DNA of 64,000 nucleotides, from NCBI RefSeq assembly GCF_001913155.1, contig NZ_CP018760.1, forward strand, positions 682,001 through 746,000, written 5' to 3'. Origin of the DNA: Maribacter hydrothermalis. Lineage in GTDB: Bacteria; Bacteroidota; Bacteroidia; Flavobacteriales; Flavobacteriaceae. The notes beneath the pieces are model-generated. The model did no database searches. It was not told the DNA's origin and saw only the letters and a list, made by a program, of their open reading frames with translations. A program made the translations under genes and the position numbers. Below, piece after piece: positions 1 to 8,932 of this stretch. Every line of letters begins with the position of its first letter. Position 1 is the first letter of the stretch.

Positions 1-2
1 TT

Positions 3-887
3 GCTCATGAACGTGGTACACTTATTATTACTAAAAGTGATAACAAACATCTTAAAGATTTCAATGGTATTTTAAGAACAGCTTCAATTAAACATTCTAA
101 AAATATACTTTCTACAAATACTGGTTTTGTTGAAAGTGGTAAAGATTTTGGCTCTAGCTATGTAGATGTTATACAAAGTTTAAATATCGCTGTATTATCT
201 GGAGAACCTACTTCTACATTGCGTTTTGGAGAAATTTGGAACTTTTTTGAACAACAGCTAGACTATCCAGTTTCTGTGCTAGATGAAGATTATTTTGGGA
301 GAGTAGATCTGAATACTTATGATATTTTAATTTTACCCGACGGCTGGGGTTATAACAGCTTCCTGTCTAAGCACATAAAAGCAAAAATTAAAGATTGGGT
401 AAAACAAGGAGGAAAACTAATTGTTATGGGCGGTGCAATTGATGCCTTAACCGCATCAGATAAAGATTTTACTCTTAAAGAAAAAGAGATTAAAAAAGAT
501 TCAACCAATACTATCGAATCCTTTGATATATCTGAAAGAGAGCAAATTAAATCTGCTATTACGGGGGCTATATTTAAGGCTACGGTTGACAATACAAATC
601 CGCTTGCTTATGGTTATGATGATACTTACTTTACCCTGAAATTGGGAGACAGAGCTTATAACTATCTAGAAAACGGCAGTGCAGTTTATTTAAGCGAAGG
701 TGCTAATAAACCTGTATCTGGTTTTGCAGGTAGCGAGGCTCAGAAGAAAATTGCCGAAACCTTAATTTTTGGCACCGAAAATATGGGACGTGGTCAAATT
801 ATATATATGGTTGACAATCCTTTATTTAGAGGTTTCTGGGAAAATGGAAAACTATTTTTCGCCAATGCTCTTTTTATGGTTAAATAA
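3..887 (+). CDS. M14-family metallopeptidase, C-terminal part (5' end outside window)
   Basis: The reading frame is open from the left edge, so the gene is truncated by the window. The TTG at 219 lies in the middle of the homologous region and is not a start. The roughly 294 visible residues align throughout with the C-terminal third of the complete paralogue at 1473-3923 (shared stretches such as GTLIITKSDN, TGFVESGKDFG and YMVDNPL). They cover the class I glutamine-amidotransferase-like (ThuA-like) C-terminal domain. The zinc-binding peptidase domain would lie to the left and is not seen. The stop overlaps the start of the DUF4177 gene by one base, as in the second copy. Family assignment rests on the paralogue. 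Confidence 0.85.
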   Translation, partial: AHERGTLIITKSDNKHLKDFNGILRTASIKHSKNILSTNTGFVESGKDFGSSYVDVIQSLNIAVLSGEPTSTLRFGEIWNFFEQQLDYPVSVLDEDYFGRVDLNTYDILILPDGWGYNSFLSKHIKAKIKDWVKQGGKLIVMGGAIDALTASDKDFTLKEKEIKKDSTNTIESFDISEREQIKSAITGAIFKATVDNTNPLAYGYDDTYFTLKLGDRAYNYLENGSAVYLSEGANKPVSGFAGSEAQKKIAETLIFGTENMGRGQIIYMVDNPLFRGFWENGKLFFANALFMVK

Positions 888-1090
888 TGTATAATATGAA
901 AGAATATAAAGTTGAAACTCTTATCTATTATTCGAAATTGACATTCGATAAATACCATATTGTTGACTCTTCTAAGAAAGAAATACAAGAAAAATTGGAC
1001 ATTTATGCGAAAGACGGATGGCGATTAGTTTCAACTGATGCTTCCAATTTTGGAGCTGCTATGTATATCTATTTATATTTTGAAAAGTAA
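887..1090 (+). CDS. DUF4177-like small protein, copy 1
   Basis: A 67-residue cytosolic-looking protein without signal peptide or membrane segment. The pattern EYKVETL near the start and LDIYAKDGWRLVS in the middle resembles the DUF4177 family, whose function is unknown. The ATG at 887 overlaps the peptidase stop by one base; an in-frame ATG at 896 would give the more typical DUF4177 start (MKEYKV). A second copy at 3923-4126 differs at only three of 204 bases, although the two adjacent peptidase genes are clearly diverged. It is probably co-transcribed with the peptidase and ends before a hairpin terminator. Confidence 0.7.
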   Translation: MYNMKEYKVETLIYYSKLTFDKYHIVDSSKKEIQEKLDIYAKDGWRLVSTDASNFGAAMYIYLYFEK

Positions 1091-1113
1091 AAAATTAGCT
1101 TAAAATTTTGATG

Positions 1114-1157
1114 AAATATCCTTCGAACTTTTTCTGGTTTCAAGGATATTTTTTTTT
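1114..1157 (+). terminator. Rho-independent terminator after DUF4177 copy 1
   Basis: A perfect 10-bp stem (AAATATCCTT at 1114-1123 with AAGGATATTT at 1142-1151) is followed directly by a T run. It lies 24 bases after the stop. Confidence 0.8.
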
Positions 1158-1472
1158 CAACTATACTAAATATTTTTCCAAGTTAATTTAAGCAATTCAA
1201 ATTATTGTAAATCTTTCACAAATTGGAAGGTAAATGACCAAGATCAAATTGTAAAGCTCATGTAAAGGTTGGAGCTACTTTTGAATAATAAAAAACTTAT
1301 TTAGAGGTAGTTAAACTTTGAAGGAATATACAAGTGTTAAAGCTCACCGAGGTGAAAAAATCTTATAAAAAACATTAACAAATATGAAGATTAGATATTA
1401 TCATCGATTCTAAAAATACCTTTTATTAAAACAATTTTATAAATTTATGTTAATCAGAATATAACCGTTCTT
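1158..1472. other. Intergenic region between the two duplicated units
   Basis: About 315 AT-rich bases after the terminator and before the second peptidase gene. No convincing ORF or RNA was found. A short plus-strand reading near 1335-1376 (VLKLTEVKKSYK then stop) resembles the first residues of an ABC ATPase, but it is too short to call a gene remnant. Confidence 0.5.
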
Positions 1473-3923
1473 ATGAAACTAAAATTACACTTCACACTTC
1501 TGTTACTTCCATTTTTTACATTGGCGCAGTTAAAATCTCCTTCAGAGTTTTTGGGCTATGAATTAGGAACACAGTTTACAAGGCACCATCAAGTTGTAGA
1601 TTATTACACATATTTATCTGAGGCCGAACCAGAGCGTATGAACTTAATAGAATATGGTAAAACCAATGAACGTAGGTCACTACTTTTAGCTACTATCTCA
1701 ACAAAAGCTAATATGGACAACCTTGAGAACATTAGGTTAGAACATATGAAAAGTTTGACTGGCGAAGGCGCCCCAGACAAAGCAATAGTTTGGCTAGGTT
1801 ATAATGTTCATGGTAATGAAAGCGTAAGTACAGAGGCCTCTATGCAGACCATATATGATCTTTTAACTACCAAAAGCAGTTACCTTGAAGAAACTGTTGT
1901 TTTAATAGACCCTTGTATTAACCCAGATGGACGAGACCGGTATGTAAATTGGTACAACCAATATAAAAACTCACCAAACCAAGTAGATTCTTTTAGCAAG
2001 GAACATAACGAAGGCTGGTGGAGCGGACGCAGTAACCATTATATGTTCGATCTAAACCGAGATTGGGCATGGTTGACTCAGGTTGAAAGTCAGCAACGTT
2101 CAGTAGAGTTCAATAAATGGCTGCCGCACGTACTTGCAGATTTTCACGAACAAGGTGTAGACAATCCATATTATTTTCCGCCAGCAGCTGAACCATCGCA
2201 TGAAGTTCTCTCTGATTTTCAAAAAGAGTTTCAAGTAACCATAGGTAAAAACAATGCCAAGTATTTTGATGAGAACGGATGGTTCTATTTTACAAAAGAG
2301 ATTTTTGATGGTCTTTATCCTAGTTACGGAGCCTCATACCCTACTTATAATGGTGCTATTGGTTTAACCTACGAGCAAGGTGGTAGCGGCAGAGCCGGTT
2401 TAGGAGTTATTACAGGCATTGGTGACACCCTTACCCTAAAAGATCGTATTGCACATCATCTTACTACCGGTTTATCAACTGTTGAGGTCGCTTCAAAAAA
2501 CGCAACCAAATTGAATGATGAGTTTAAAAAATACTTCCAAAAAAAGAATTACAAGTACAAGAGCTATGTGCTCAATGGAAACCCTGATAAATTGGAGGCA
2601 TTGGCTAATTTTTTAAGTAAACATGACATAGCATATCAAGTTGGTGAAAACGCTACAATAAAAGGTTACGATTACAACACAGGAAAATCTGGAAGTCTAA
2701 AGAGTACCGATAAAAGCTTGGTTATCTCTTCTGACCAGCCTAAAAGCACATTGATAAAAGTTTTATTTGAACCTAAAATGAAACTAGCTGATTCAGTCAC
2801 CTATGATAATACTGCATGGTCACTACCATATGCCTATGGTCTGGATGCTGTTGCAAGTGAAAGCGCGGTAAGCAAAACGCGCATGCCACAGAACGATACC
2901 AAATACGGTGTAATCAAACCAGATAGCTATGCCTACCTTGCCGATTGGAACAGTATGAAAGACGCTAAATTCCTGGCTGAACTTTTGCGCAACAATATCC
3001 GTGTTCGCTATGCTCATAAACCGTTTACCCTAGACGGTATTTCTCATGGTCGAGGAACACTTATCATCACAAAAAGCGATAATAAGAATGTAAAGAACTT
3101 CAATTCAATTTTAGACAGCGCCTCTCGCAACAACCTGAAAGAGCTTACTGCTACCGATACTGGTTTTGTTGAAAGCGGTAAGGATTTTGGTTCTGGCTAT
3201 GTTGACGTAATTCAAAAATTGAACATTGCGGTACTTTCCGGAGAACCCACCTCTACACTTCGTTTTGGTGAAATATGGAACTTTTTTGAACAACAATTAA
3301 ATTATCCGGTTTCTATATTGGATGAAGATTATTTTAACAGGGTTGACCTGACCAAATATGACATATTAATTTTACCTGATGGTTGGGATTATAATAGTTT
3401 CCTTACAAAACACATTAATGAAAAGATAAAAGATTGGGTAATACAAGGAGGAAAACTAATTGCTATGGGTGGTGCTATTGACGGCTTATCTTCTGACAAA
3501 GATTATTCAATTAGGGAAAAAGAATTTAAAAAAGATTCAACTATACAATTAAATCCTTTTGAATCATCAAATCGAGAGCGAATAAAATCTGCCATAACAG
3601 GTGCTATTTTTAAAGCAACTGTAGACAACACCAATCCGTTGGCATATGGTTATGAAGACACATATTTCACCTTAAAATTAGGAGACCGTTCTTATAATTA
3701 TCTAGAAAATGGAACCGCTGTTTATTTAAGCGAAGGCGCTAACCAACCAATTTCTGGCTTTGCGGGCAGTGAAGCAAAAAAGAAAATAGCGGAAACCTTA
3801 ATCTACGGAACTGAATCAATGGGTCGAGGCCAAGTTATCTATATGGTTGATAATCCACTTTATAGAGCTTTTTGGGAAAATGGGAAACTACTTTTTGCCA
3901 ACGCACTTTTTATGGTTAAATAA
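1473..3923 (+). CDS. Secreted M14-family zinc carboxypeptidase-like protein
   Basis: An 816-residue protein with an N-terminal signal peptide (about residues 1-19, ending LAQ). Visible M14 features: HGNE (H113, E116) as the first two zinc ligands, H225 in DFHEQ as the third, NPDGRDR at 150-156, the substrate-binding DLNRDW at 193-198, and a candidate catalytic glutamate E301 in LTYEQGG. These suggest an active peptidase. The region after about residue 590 resembles a glutamine-amidotransferase-like (ThuA-like) domain, as in long Bacteroidetes M14 proteins. It probably acts on peptides in the periplasm or outside the cell; the substrate is unknown. It is a tandem paralogue of the partial gene at the left edge and overlaps the next DUF4177 gene by one base. 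Confidence 0.88.
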   Translation: MKLKLHFTLLLLPFFTLAQLKSPSEFLGYELGTQFTRHHQVVDYYTYLSEAEPERMNLIEYGKTNERRSLLLATISTKANMDNLENIRLEHMKSLTGEGAPDKAIVWLGYNVHGNESVSTEASMQTIYDLLTTKSSYLEETVVLIDPCINPDGRDRYVNWYNQYKNSPNQVDSFSKEHNEGWWSGRSNHYMFDLNRDWAWLTQVESQQRSVEFNKWLPHVLADFHEQGVDNPYYFPPAAEPSHEVLSDFQKEFQVTIGKNNAKYFDENGWFYFTKEIFDGLYPSYGASYPTYNGAIGLTYEQGGSGRAGLGVITGIGDTLTLKDRIAHHLTTGLSTVEVASKNATKLNDEFKKYFQKKNYKYKSYVLNGNPDKLEALANFLSKHDIAYQVGENATIKGYDYNTGKSGSLKSTDKSLVISSDQPKSTLIKVLFEPKMKLADSVTYDNTAWSLPYAYGLDAVASESAVSKTRMPQNDTKYGVIKPDSYAYLADWNSMKDAKFLAELLRNNIRVRYAHKPFTLDGISHGRGTLIITKSDNKNVKNFNSILDSASRNNLKELTATDTGFVESGKDFGSGYVDVIQKLNIAVLSGEPTSTLRFGEIWNFFEQQLNYPVSILDEDYFNRVDLTKYDILILPDGWDYNSFLTKHINEKIKDWVIQGGKLIAMGGAIDGLSSDKDYSIREKEFKKDSTIQLNPFESSNRERIKSAITGAIFKATVDNTNPLAYGYEDTYFTLKLGDRSYNYLENGTAVYLSEGANQPISGFAGSEAKKKIAETLIYGTESMGRGQVIYMVDNPLYRAFWENGKLLFANALFMVK

Positions 3924-4126
3924 TGTATAATATGAAAGAATATAAAGTTGAAACTCTTATCTATTATTCGAAATTGACATTCGATAAATACCATATTGTT
4001 GACTCTTCTAAGAAAGAAATACAAGAAAAATTGGACATTTATGCGAAAGACGGATGGCGATTAGTTTCAACCGATGCTTCCAATTTTGGAGCTGCTGTGT
4101 ATATCTATTTATATTTTGAAAAATAA
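3923..4126 (+). CDS. DUF4177-like small protein, copy 2
   Basis: A 67-residue protein almost identical to copy 1. The only differences are one silent T/C, one A/G changing Met to Val near residue 60, and a silent G/A in the last Lys codon. Its ATG overlaps the peptidase stop by one base, with an alternative ATG nine bases further in. Function is unknown. The conserved pairing with the peptidase in both copies suggests a joint transcript. Confidence 0.7.
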   Translation: MYNMKEYKVETLIYYSKLTFDKYHIVDSSKKEIQEKLDIYAKDGWRLVSTDASNFGAAVYIYLYFEK

Positions 4127-4154
4127 TCTTCGGCAATTGTAGTTTGAAATTTAT

Positions 4155-4200
4155 AAAATATCCCTGACACACTTTGGAGCGTTTAGGGATATTTTATTTT
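4155..4200 (+). terminator. Rho-independent terminator after DUF4177 copy 2
   Basis: An 11-bp stem (AAAATATCCCT at 4155-4165 with AGGGATATTTT at 4185-4195) followed by a T-rich stretch. It has the same AAATATCC/GGATATTT core as the terminator after copy 1, but a different loop. Confidence 0.8.
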
Positions 4201-4287
4201 AAGAAGCTTATATAAGTAGCCAACATTCTTTCACCTTTTGCGTTTATATTAGGACACCCCATTTTTTAGGGTTAAAATCCAATACCT

Positions 4288-6654
4288 ATGGCTAACGACC
4301 AAGAAGAAATTAACCACTTGTTGCAAAAGCTTGAACTTCTTCTAAAGAAACAACAAGACTTTAATATTGAAGTAAATGAAATTCGAAGAGATATTCAAAT
4401 TCTTAGAAATACTCAGGCACTTAAATTCAATGAAACACTTATAGAAGAAACATCCATAGCTCAAGAAATAATCCCTGAAAAAGAACCTGTTGTCACCCCA
4501 GAAGCAGTAATTACCCAAACATCTATTTCAGCCGAAACAGCTGCTACTCCTGTTCAGAATGAACCAATAATCAGTTCTGAAAAGAAGATTTTAAAGCCTA
4601 AGGGCAAATCTAACCTCGAGAAATTCATAGGTGAAAACCTTATCAATAAAATTGGAATTTTAATTACCGTAATCGGTGTTGTTATCGGAGCTAAATATTC
4701 AATCGAAAATAATTTAATAAGTCCGCTGACTAGAATTATTTTAGGTTATTTAGTTGGTTTAGGTTTATTAGGATTTGGCTTTAAATTAAAGGCTAAATAT
4801 AAAAGCTATAGTGCTGTACTTGTAAGTGGCGCTTTGGCCATTCTCTATTTCCTGACATTTATCGCTTATGACCTTTACGGGTTGTTTCCGCAGATGGTAG
4901 CTTTCGGTATTATGCTTGTATTCACCATTTTCGGTGTTGTAGCGGCAATTAATTACAATAAACAGATCATTGCTCATATTGGTCTCGTTGGTGCTTATGC
5001 CGTACCATTTTTATTAAGTAATGATTCTGGTAATGCTACCGCCCTATTTAGTTATATCGCTTTAATAAATATTGGTCTCTTGGTCATTTCATTTAAGAAA
5101 TACTGGAAAGCACTATACTACGTTGCCTTTATATTTACTTGGCTTATTTACGGTTCTTGGTATGTATTTTCAAGCAACACTGAAGATTTCACTATGGGCT
5201 TTGCCTTTTTAGCCATATTCTTTTCCTTGTTCTATGCCACGTTTTTAGCGTTTAAATTGATAAAATCCGAAAAATTCCAAGTCGGCGATATTATCCTTAT
5301 CATGCTGAATTCTTTTATATTTTATGGCTTCGGAATTGCATGTTTGTACAACTATGAAGGCGGTGAGTTTTATCTTGGTTTATTTACGTTATTCAATGCA
5401 TTAATTCATTTTGCCATAACCGTACTTATTTTTAAAAGAAAATTAGCTGACCGAAAATTATTCTTTTTGACCTCTGGTTTTGTACTTACATTTATTACCA
5501 TTGCTGTACCAGTGCAATTAGATGGCAATTGGGTAACAATGATCTGGGCTTTTGAAGCCGCACTTTTATTCTGGATAGGTCGCACTAAAAAAGTTTCTTT
5601 TTACGAGTACCTATCGTACCTATTAGCCGCACTTTCTATTTTTAGTTTGAGTATGGACTGGTCAGAAACATATTCATGGCTCAGCAGTACCAATGACGAT
5701 GTAAGTTCCTTTTTAAATTCCACTTTCCTAACCTCTATATTGTGCGTTGCCGCTTATGGTATAATGCTATATTTTCAATCAAAACACACTTTGGAAAGAA
5801 AATCTCTATTCCATAAATTGATGGATTTAGGAATTCCTGCATTGTTCATTTTAACCCTTTATTTCGCCATCTATTTTGAAATTGAACATTATTGGAATAA
5901 TGCCTTCCATGCATCTAAAATAGAGGTATCTGGTACTGCAGGTAATTATCCCGAATACAACTACAACCTTAATGACCTTAAAGCTATTTGGAAGCTATTG
6001 TATACCATGCTTTTTATTAGCATTGTAAGCTTCATTAATAGTAAGAAAGTTAACAACAAAACTTTAGGAATTGTTGCATTTGGTACCGCTCTTTTTACCA
6101 CACTGACTTTTCTAACAAACGGACTTTATACGTTAAGCGAACTGCGTGAAAACTACTTGGCTCAAGAGCTTGCCGAATTTTATAATATTGGAGCATACAA
6201 TATTTACATACGCTATATTTCATTTCTTTTCTTCGCCTTATTATTATTTACCATATACAAATTAGCCCAGCAACAGTATCTAAAATTCAACTTTAAAATT
6301 CCGTTTGAAATACTTTTACATACCGCTATTCTTTGGGTAACCAGTAGTGAATTATTGAATTGGATGGACTTATCGGGTTCTGAACAATCTTATAAATTAG
6401 CACTTAGCATACTCTGGGGAGTTTATGCTCTTTTATTGATCGGACTTGGTATATGGAAAAAGAAAAAACATTTGCGTATTGGTGCCATTGTGCTATTCTC
6501 AATAACCCTGGTTAAATTATTCTTTTATGATATTTCTTCCCTAAATACAATTTCTAAGACCATTGTATTTGTTTCACTAGGAGTATTATTATTGATTATT
6601 TCTTTTCTTTATAACAAATACAAACACATTATTTTTGATGAAACTAAACTATAG
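4288..6654 (+). CDS. DUF2339 family multi-spanning membrane protein
   Basis: A 788-residue protein. Residues 1-60 are charged and probably coiled-coil, residues 65-110 form a Pro/Thr/Glu-rich linker, and from about residue 117 there is a long series of hydrophobic segments, probably more than 15 transmembrane helices. The entry motif LEKFIGENLINKIGILI is typical of DUF2339. The family's function is unknown. The ATG at 4288 is preceded by an unrelated terminator, so this starts a new unit. The 3' end overlaps the DUF3999 gene, a pairing known in other bacteria, which suggests that the two products act together in the envelope. Confidence 0.88.
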   Translation: MANDQEEINHLLQKLELLLKKQQDFNIEVNEIRRDIQILRNTQALKFNETLIEETSIAQEIIPEKEPVVTPEAVITQTSISAETAATPVQNEPIISSEKKILKPKGKSNLEKFIGENLINKIGILITVIGVVIGAKYSIENNLISPLTRIILGYLVGLGLLGFGFKLKAKYKSYSAVLVSGALAILYFLTFIAYDLYGLFPQMVAFGIMLVFTIFGVVAAINYNKQIIAHIGLVGAYAVPFLLSNDSGNATALFSYIALINIGLLVISFKKYWKALYYVAFIFTWLIYGSWYVFSSNTEDFTMGFAFLAIFFSLFYATFLAFKLIKSEKFQVGDIILIMLNSFIFYGFGIACLYNYEGGEFYLGLFTLFNALIHFAITVLIFKRKLADRKLFFLTSGFVLTFITIAVPVQLDGNWVTMIWAFEAALLFWIGRTKKVSFYEYLSYLLAALSIFSLSMDWSETYSWLSSTNDDVSSFLNSTFLTSILCVAAYGIMLYFQSKHTLERKSLFHKLMDLGIPALFILTLYFAIYFEIEHYWNNAFHASKIEVSGTAGNYPEYNYNLNDLKAIWKLLYTMLFISIVSFINSKKVNNKTLGIVAFGTALFTTLTFLTNGLYTLSELRENYLAQELAEFYNIGAYNIYIRYISFLFFALLLFTIYKLAQQQYLKFNFKIPFEILLHTAILWVTSSELLNWMDLSGSEQSYKLALSILWGVYALLLIGLGIWKKKKHLRIGAIVLFSITLVKLFFYDISSLNTISKTIVFVSLGVLLLIISFLYNKYKHIIFDETKL

Positions 6655-7864
6655 TTTTCTATTCTTAACTGCCTTTCTGACCATTTCATTTTGTTTTGGA
6701 CAAATGGATTCCTATTCTAAAAAAATAGCATTGAAAGGAATAGACAGTCAATGGCATGCCATAGAAATACCAAACGATGTATTTGCAGATGTGAATACAA
6801 ATATGAGTGATATACGTATTTATGGGGTCACTGCTACCGATACGATAGAAGCCCCATATCTACATAAAATATCTAAAGCTGAAAATGCAAATTCAGAAAT
6901 ATCGTTCAACTTATTAAATAGTGTCAATAATTCTAAAGGTTACTTCTTTACCTACGAACTGCCCCAAAAAGAAACTATCAATGAGATTCTATTAAACATA
7001 CAAGACCTTAATTTTAATTGGGAAGTTACACTTGAAGGAACTCAAGATCAGAAACAATGGTTCACTATTCTAGAAGACTATCGTATACTGTCCATCAACA
7101 ATGACCAAACAAATTATTCGTTTACATCCTTGAAGTTTCCTGATGCTAATTACAGGTATTATAGAGTACTGATTAAAAGTACAGAAAAGCCGAATTTAAC
7201 ATCAGTGAACATTCTTAAAAAGGCAAAAAAGGATGCGGAATATCGCGATTATGAAGTGGAATCTTTTAAAGTTTCACAAGAGAATAAAAAAACTATAATA
7301 GATATTGATTTAACCAAACGCGTTCCGTTAAACTTATTAAAACTAACTATTGATGACAAAATTGATTATTACCGCTCTATCTCAATTCAATATTTAGTAG
7401 ATAGCGTACAAACAGAAAAAGGGTTTCATTATAATTATAGACCCATAGCTACTAGAACACTTTCTTCTATGGAAGATAATAGTTTTCAGTTACCTGGAAC
7501 TTTAGCCAACAAAGTGCGTGTAATCGTTTTAAACAACGATAATCAACCATTAAAAATTTCTGGAACGAAATTAAAAGGATACGTTCATACCTTAACCACA
7601 CGTTTTACAGAACCGGCTACATATTTCTTAGTCTACGGAAAGCAGAATGCAAATTTCCCGAACTACGATATCACAAAAACAACAGTTTCACTGCCAGATA
7701 AAATTACAAAACTTGGCTTCGGTAGTGTAGTTGAAATACCTAAACCAGAAACCGAAATAAGCAACCCTCTTTTTGAAAACAAATGGTGGTTGTGGGTTAT
7801 CATCGGTGTTGTGATAGCCCTATTAGGCTATTTCACTATTGGCATGATGAAGAAGGAGCTTTAG
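6638..7864 (+). CDS. DUF3999 family envelope protein
   Basis: About 408 residues. The start was set at the ATG at 6638 rather than the TTG at 6635, giving a normal signal peptide (MKLNYSFLFLTAFL to about CFGQ). The middle is beta-rich and includes a discoid-like stretch (about residues 100-190, WEVTLEGTQD and YRYYRVLI). Near the C-terminus there is one hydrophobic anchor (WWLWVIIGVVIALLGYF) and a short basic tail. This arrangement fits DUF3999. It overlaps the DUF2339 gene by 17 bases, suggesting translational coupling. Molecular function is unknown. Confidence 0.8.
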   Translation: MKLNYSFLFLTAFLTISFCFGQMDSYSKKIALKGIDSQWHAIEIPNDVFADVNTNMSDIRIYGVTATDTIEAPYLHKISKAENANSEISFNLLNSVNNSKGYFFTYELPQKETINEILLNIQDLNFNWEVTLEGTQDQKQWFTILEDYRILSINNDQTNYSFTSLKFPDANYRYYRVLIKSTEKPNLTSVNILKKAKKDAEYRDYEVESFKVSQENKKTIIDIDLTKRVPLNLLKLTIDDKIDYYRSISIQYLVDSVQTEKGFHYNYRPIATRTLSSMEDNSFQLPGTLANKVRVIVLNNDNQPLKISGTKLKGYVHTLTTRFTEPATYFLVYGKQNANFPNYDITKTTVSLPDKITKLGFGSVVEIPKPETEISNPLFENKWWLWVIIGVVIALLGYFTIGMMKKEL

Positions 7865-7974
7865 TTTAATTACCTTCACCATTAAAATACTTTAGCGAAT
7901 TTAACCCAACTTGGATATTCACATAAACGAGAACAACACAAAACCCTACAGGATATTTCATCGTAAATAGTGTG

Positions 7975-8931
7975 ATGAAAAATTACATTCTAATTCTAAT
8001 ACTGCTGCCAACAGTTTTGTTATGTCAAAAAATAGATAACCTTGCCTCCTACAGAGATATGGGTAGTGCTTACTATTTTAGGTTTAATTATGATAATGAT
8101 TTCTTTGCTGCATCAGACAAAAATTACACACAAGGTTATAGTTTTGAATATGCAAATAACGGCTTAAAAAAAAATCCAGTAAACCATATTTTCTTTAAAC
8201 CAAAAGCTAATAATTTCACCTACGGATTAGCATTGGAACACATAGGTTTTACACCCAGTAATTTTGTAAGTTCAGATATACAAATTGATGATAGACCTTT
8301 TGCAGCAGCAATCTATTTAAAGAGCTTTGTGATTGCAGTAGATACGCTTCAAAAATCAAGATTCTCTCAATCTTTAACTTTAGGACTTATTGGCCCTGGT
8401 GCTTTTGGTAAAGAAATGCAAACAGAAATCCATAGACTTATAGAGAACAAAACTCCCGGTGGTTGGGATAATCAAATTCAGAACGATCTAGTACTGAACT
8501 ATAGAATTGGTCATGAGAAACAACTTTTCAACTATAAAGACATAGCTATTTTAAATGCAGTAACTTCATTGCAATTAGGTACTTTATTTACAAATGCATC
8601 TATAGGATTTAATACAACTGTAGGACTATTAGATAATCCGTTTTCAAGAAACACAAAACCTTCAAAATTTAAATTTTATGCCTTTGTGCAGCCAACCTTT
8701 AATGTTGTTGGTTATGACGCCACTTTGCAAGGTGGCATATTTACCAATGACAATCCATATACTATATCTTCAAAAAATATGGAAAGGTTTACCGCACAAA
8801 TCGACTACGGACTTATTCTAAAATACAGAAAACTATACTTAGAATATACACGCATCTCTATTACCAAAGAATTCTCTTCTGGTGCTACTGCCAATTGGGG
8901 CGGATTTAAGCTAGGGTTTCCATTTAGATAG
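7975..8931 (+). CDS. LpxR-like (DUF2219) outer membrane protein
   Basis: About 318 residues with a signal peptide (MKNYILILILLPTVLLCQ) and alternating beta-strand patterns of a 12-strand barrel. The N-terminal NDNDFF...YTQGYSFEY and DDRPFAA motifs are those of the lipid A 3'-O-deacylase LpxR / DUF2219 family, where the conserved Asn and Asp lie in the active site. It may trim lipid A acyl chains in the outer membrane; activity is inferred from family only. The start was taken at the ATG at 7975; the GTG at 7972 is an alternative. It is convergent with rimO, only one base apart. Confidence 0.82.
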   Translation: MKNYILILILLPTVLLCQKIDNLASYRDMGSAYYFRFNYDNDFFAASDKNYTQGYSFEYANNGLKKNPVNHIFFKPKANNFTYGLALEHIGFTPSNFVSSDIQIDDRPFAAAIYLKSFVIAVDTLQKSRFSQSLTLGLIGPGAFGKEMQTEIHRLIENKTPGGWDNQIQNDLVLNYRIGHEKQLFNYKDIAILNAVTSLQLGTLFTNASIGFNTTVGLLDNPFSRNTKPSKFKFYAFVQPTFNVVGYDATLQGGIFTNDNPYTISSKNMERFTAQIDYGLILKYRKLYLEYTRISITKEFSSGATANWGGFKLGFPFR

Positions 8932-8932
8932 A

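Noticed and set aside
219..887. A complete 222-residue gene starting at the TTG at 219
   Set aside because: The frame is open to the left edge and aligns with the paralogue upstream of 219, so this is an internal codon of a longer peptidase gene.
1335..1376. ABC-transporter ATPase remnant upstream of the second peptidase gene
   Set aside because: Only about 12 residues resemble an ATPase N-terminus before a stop; chance is likely.
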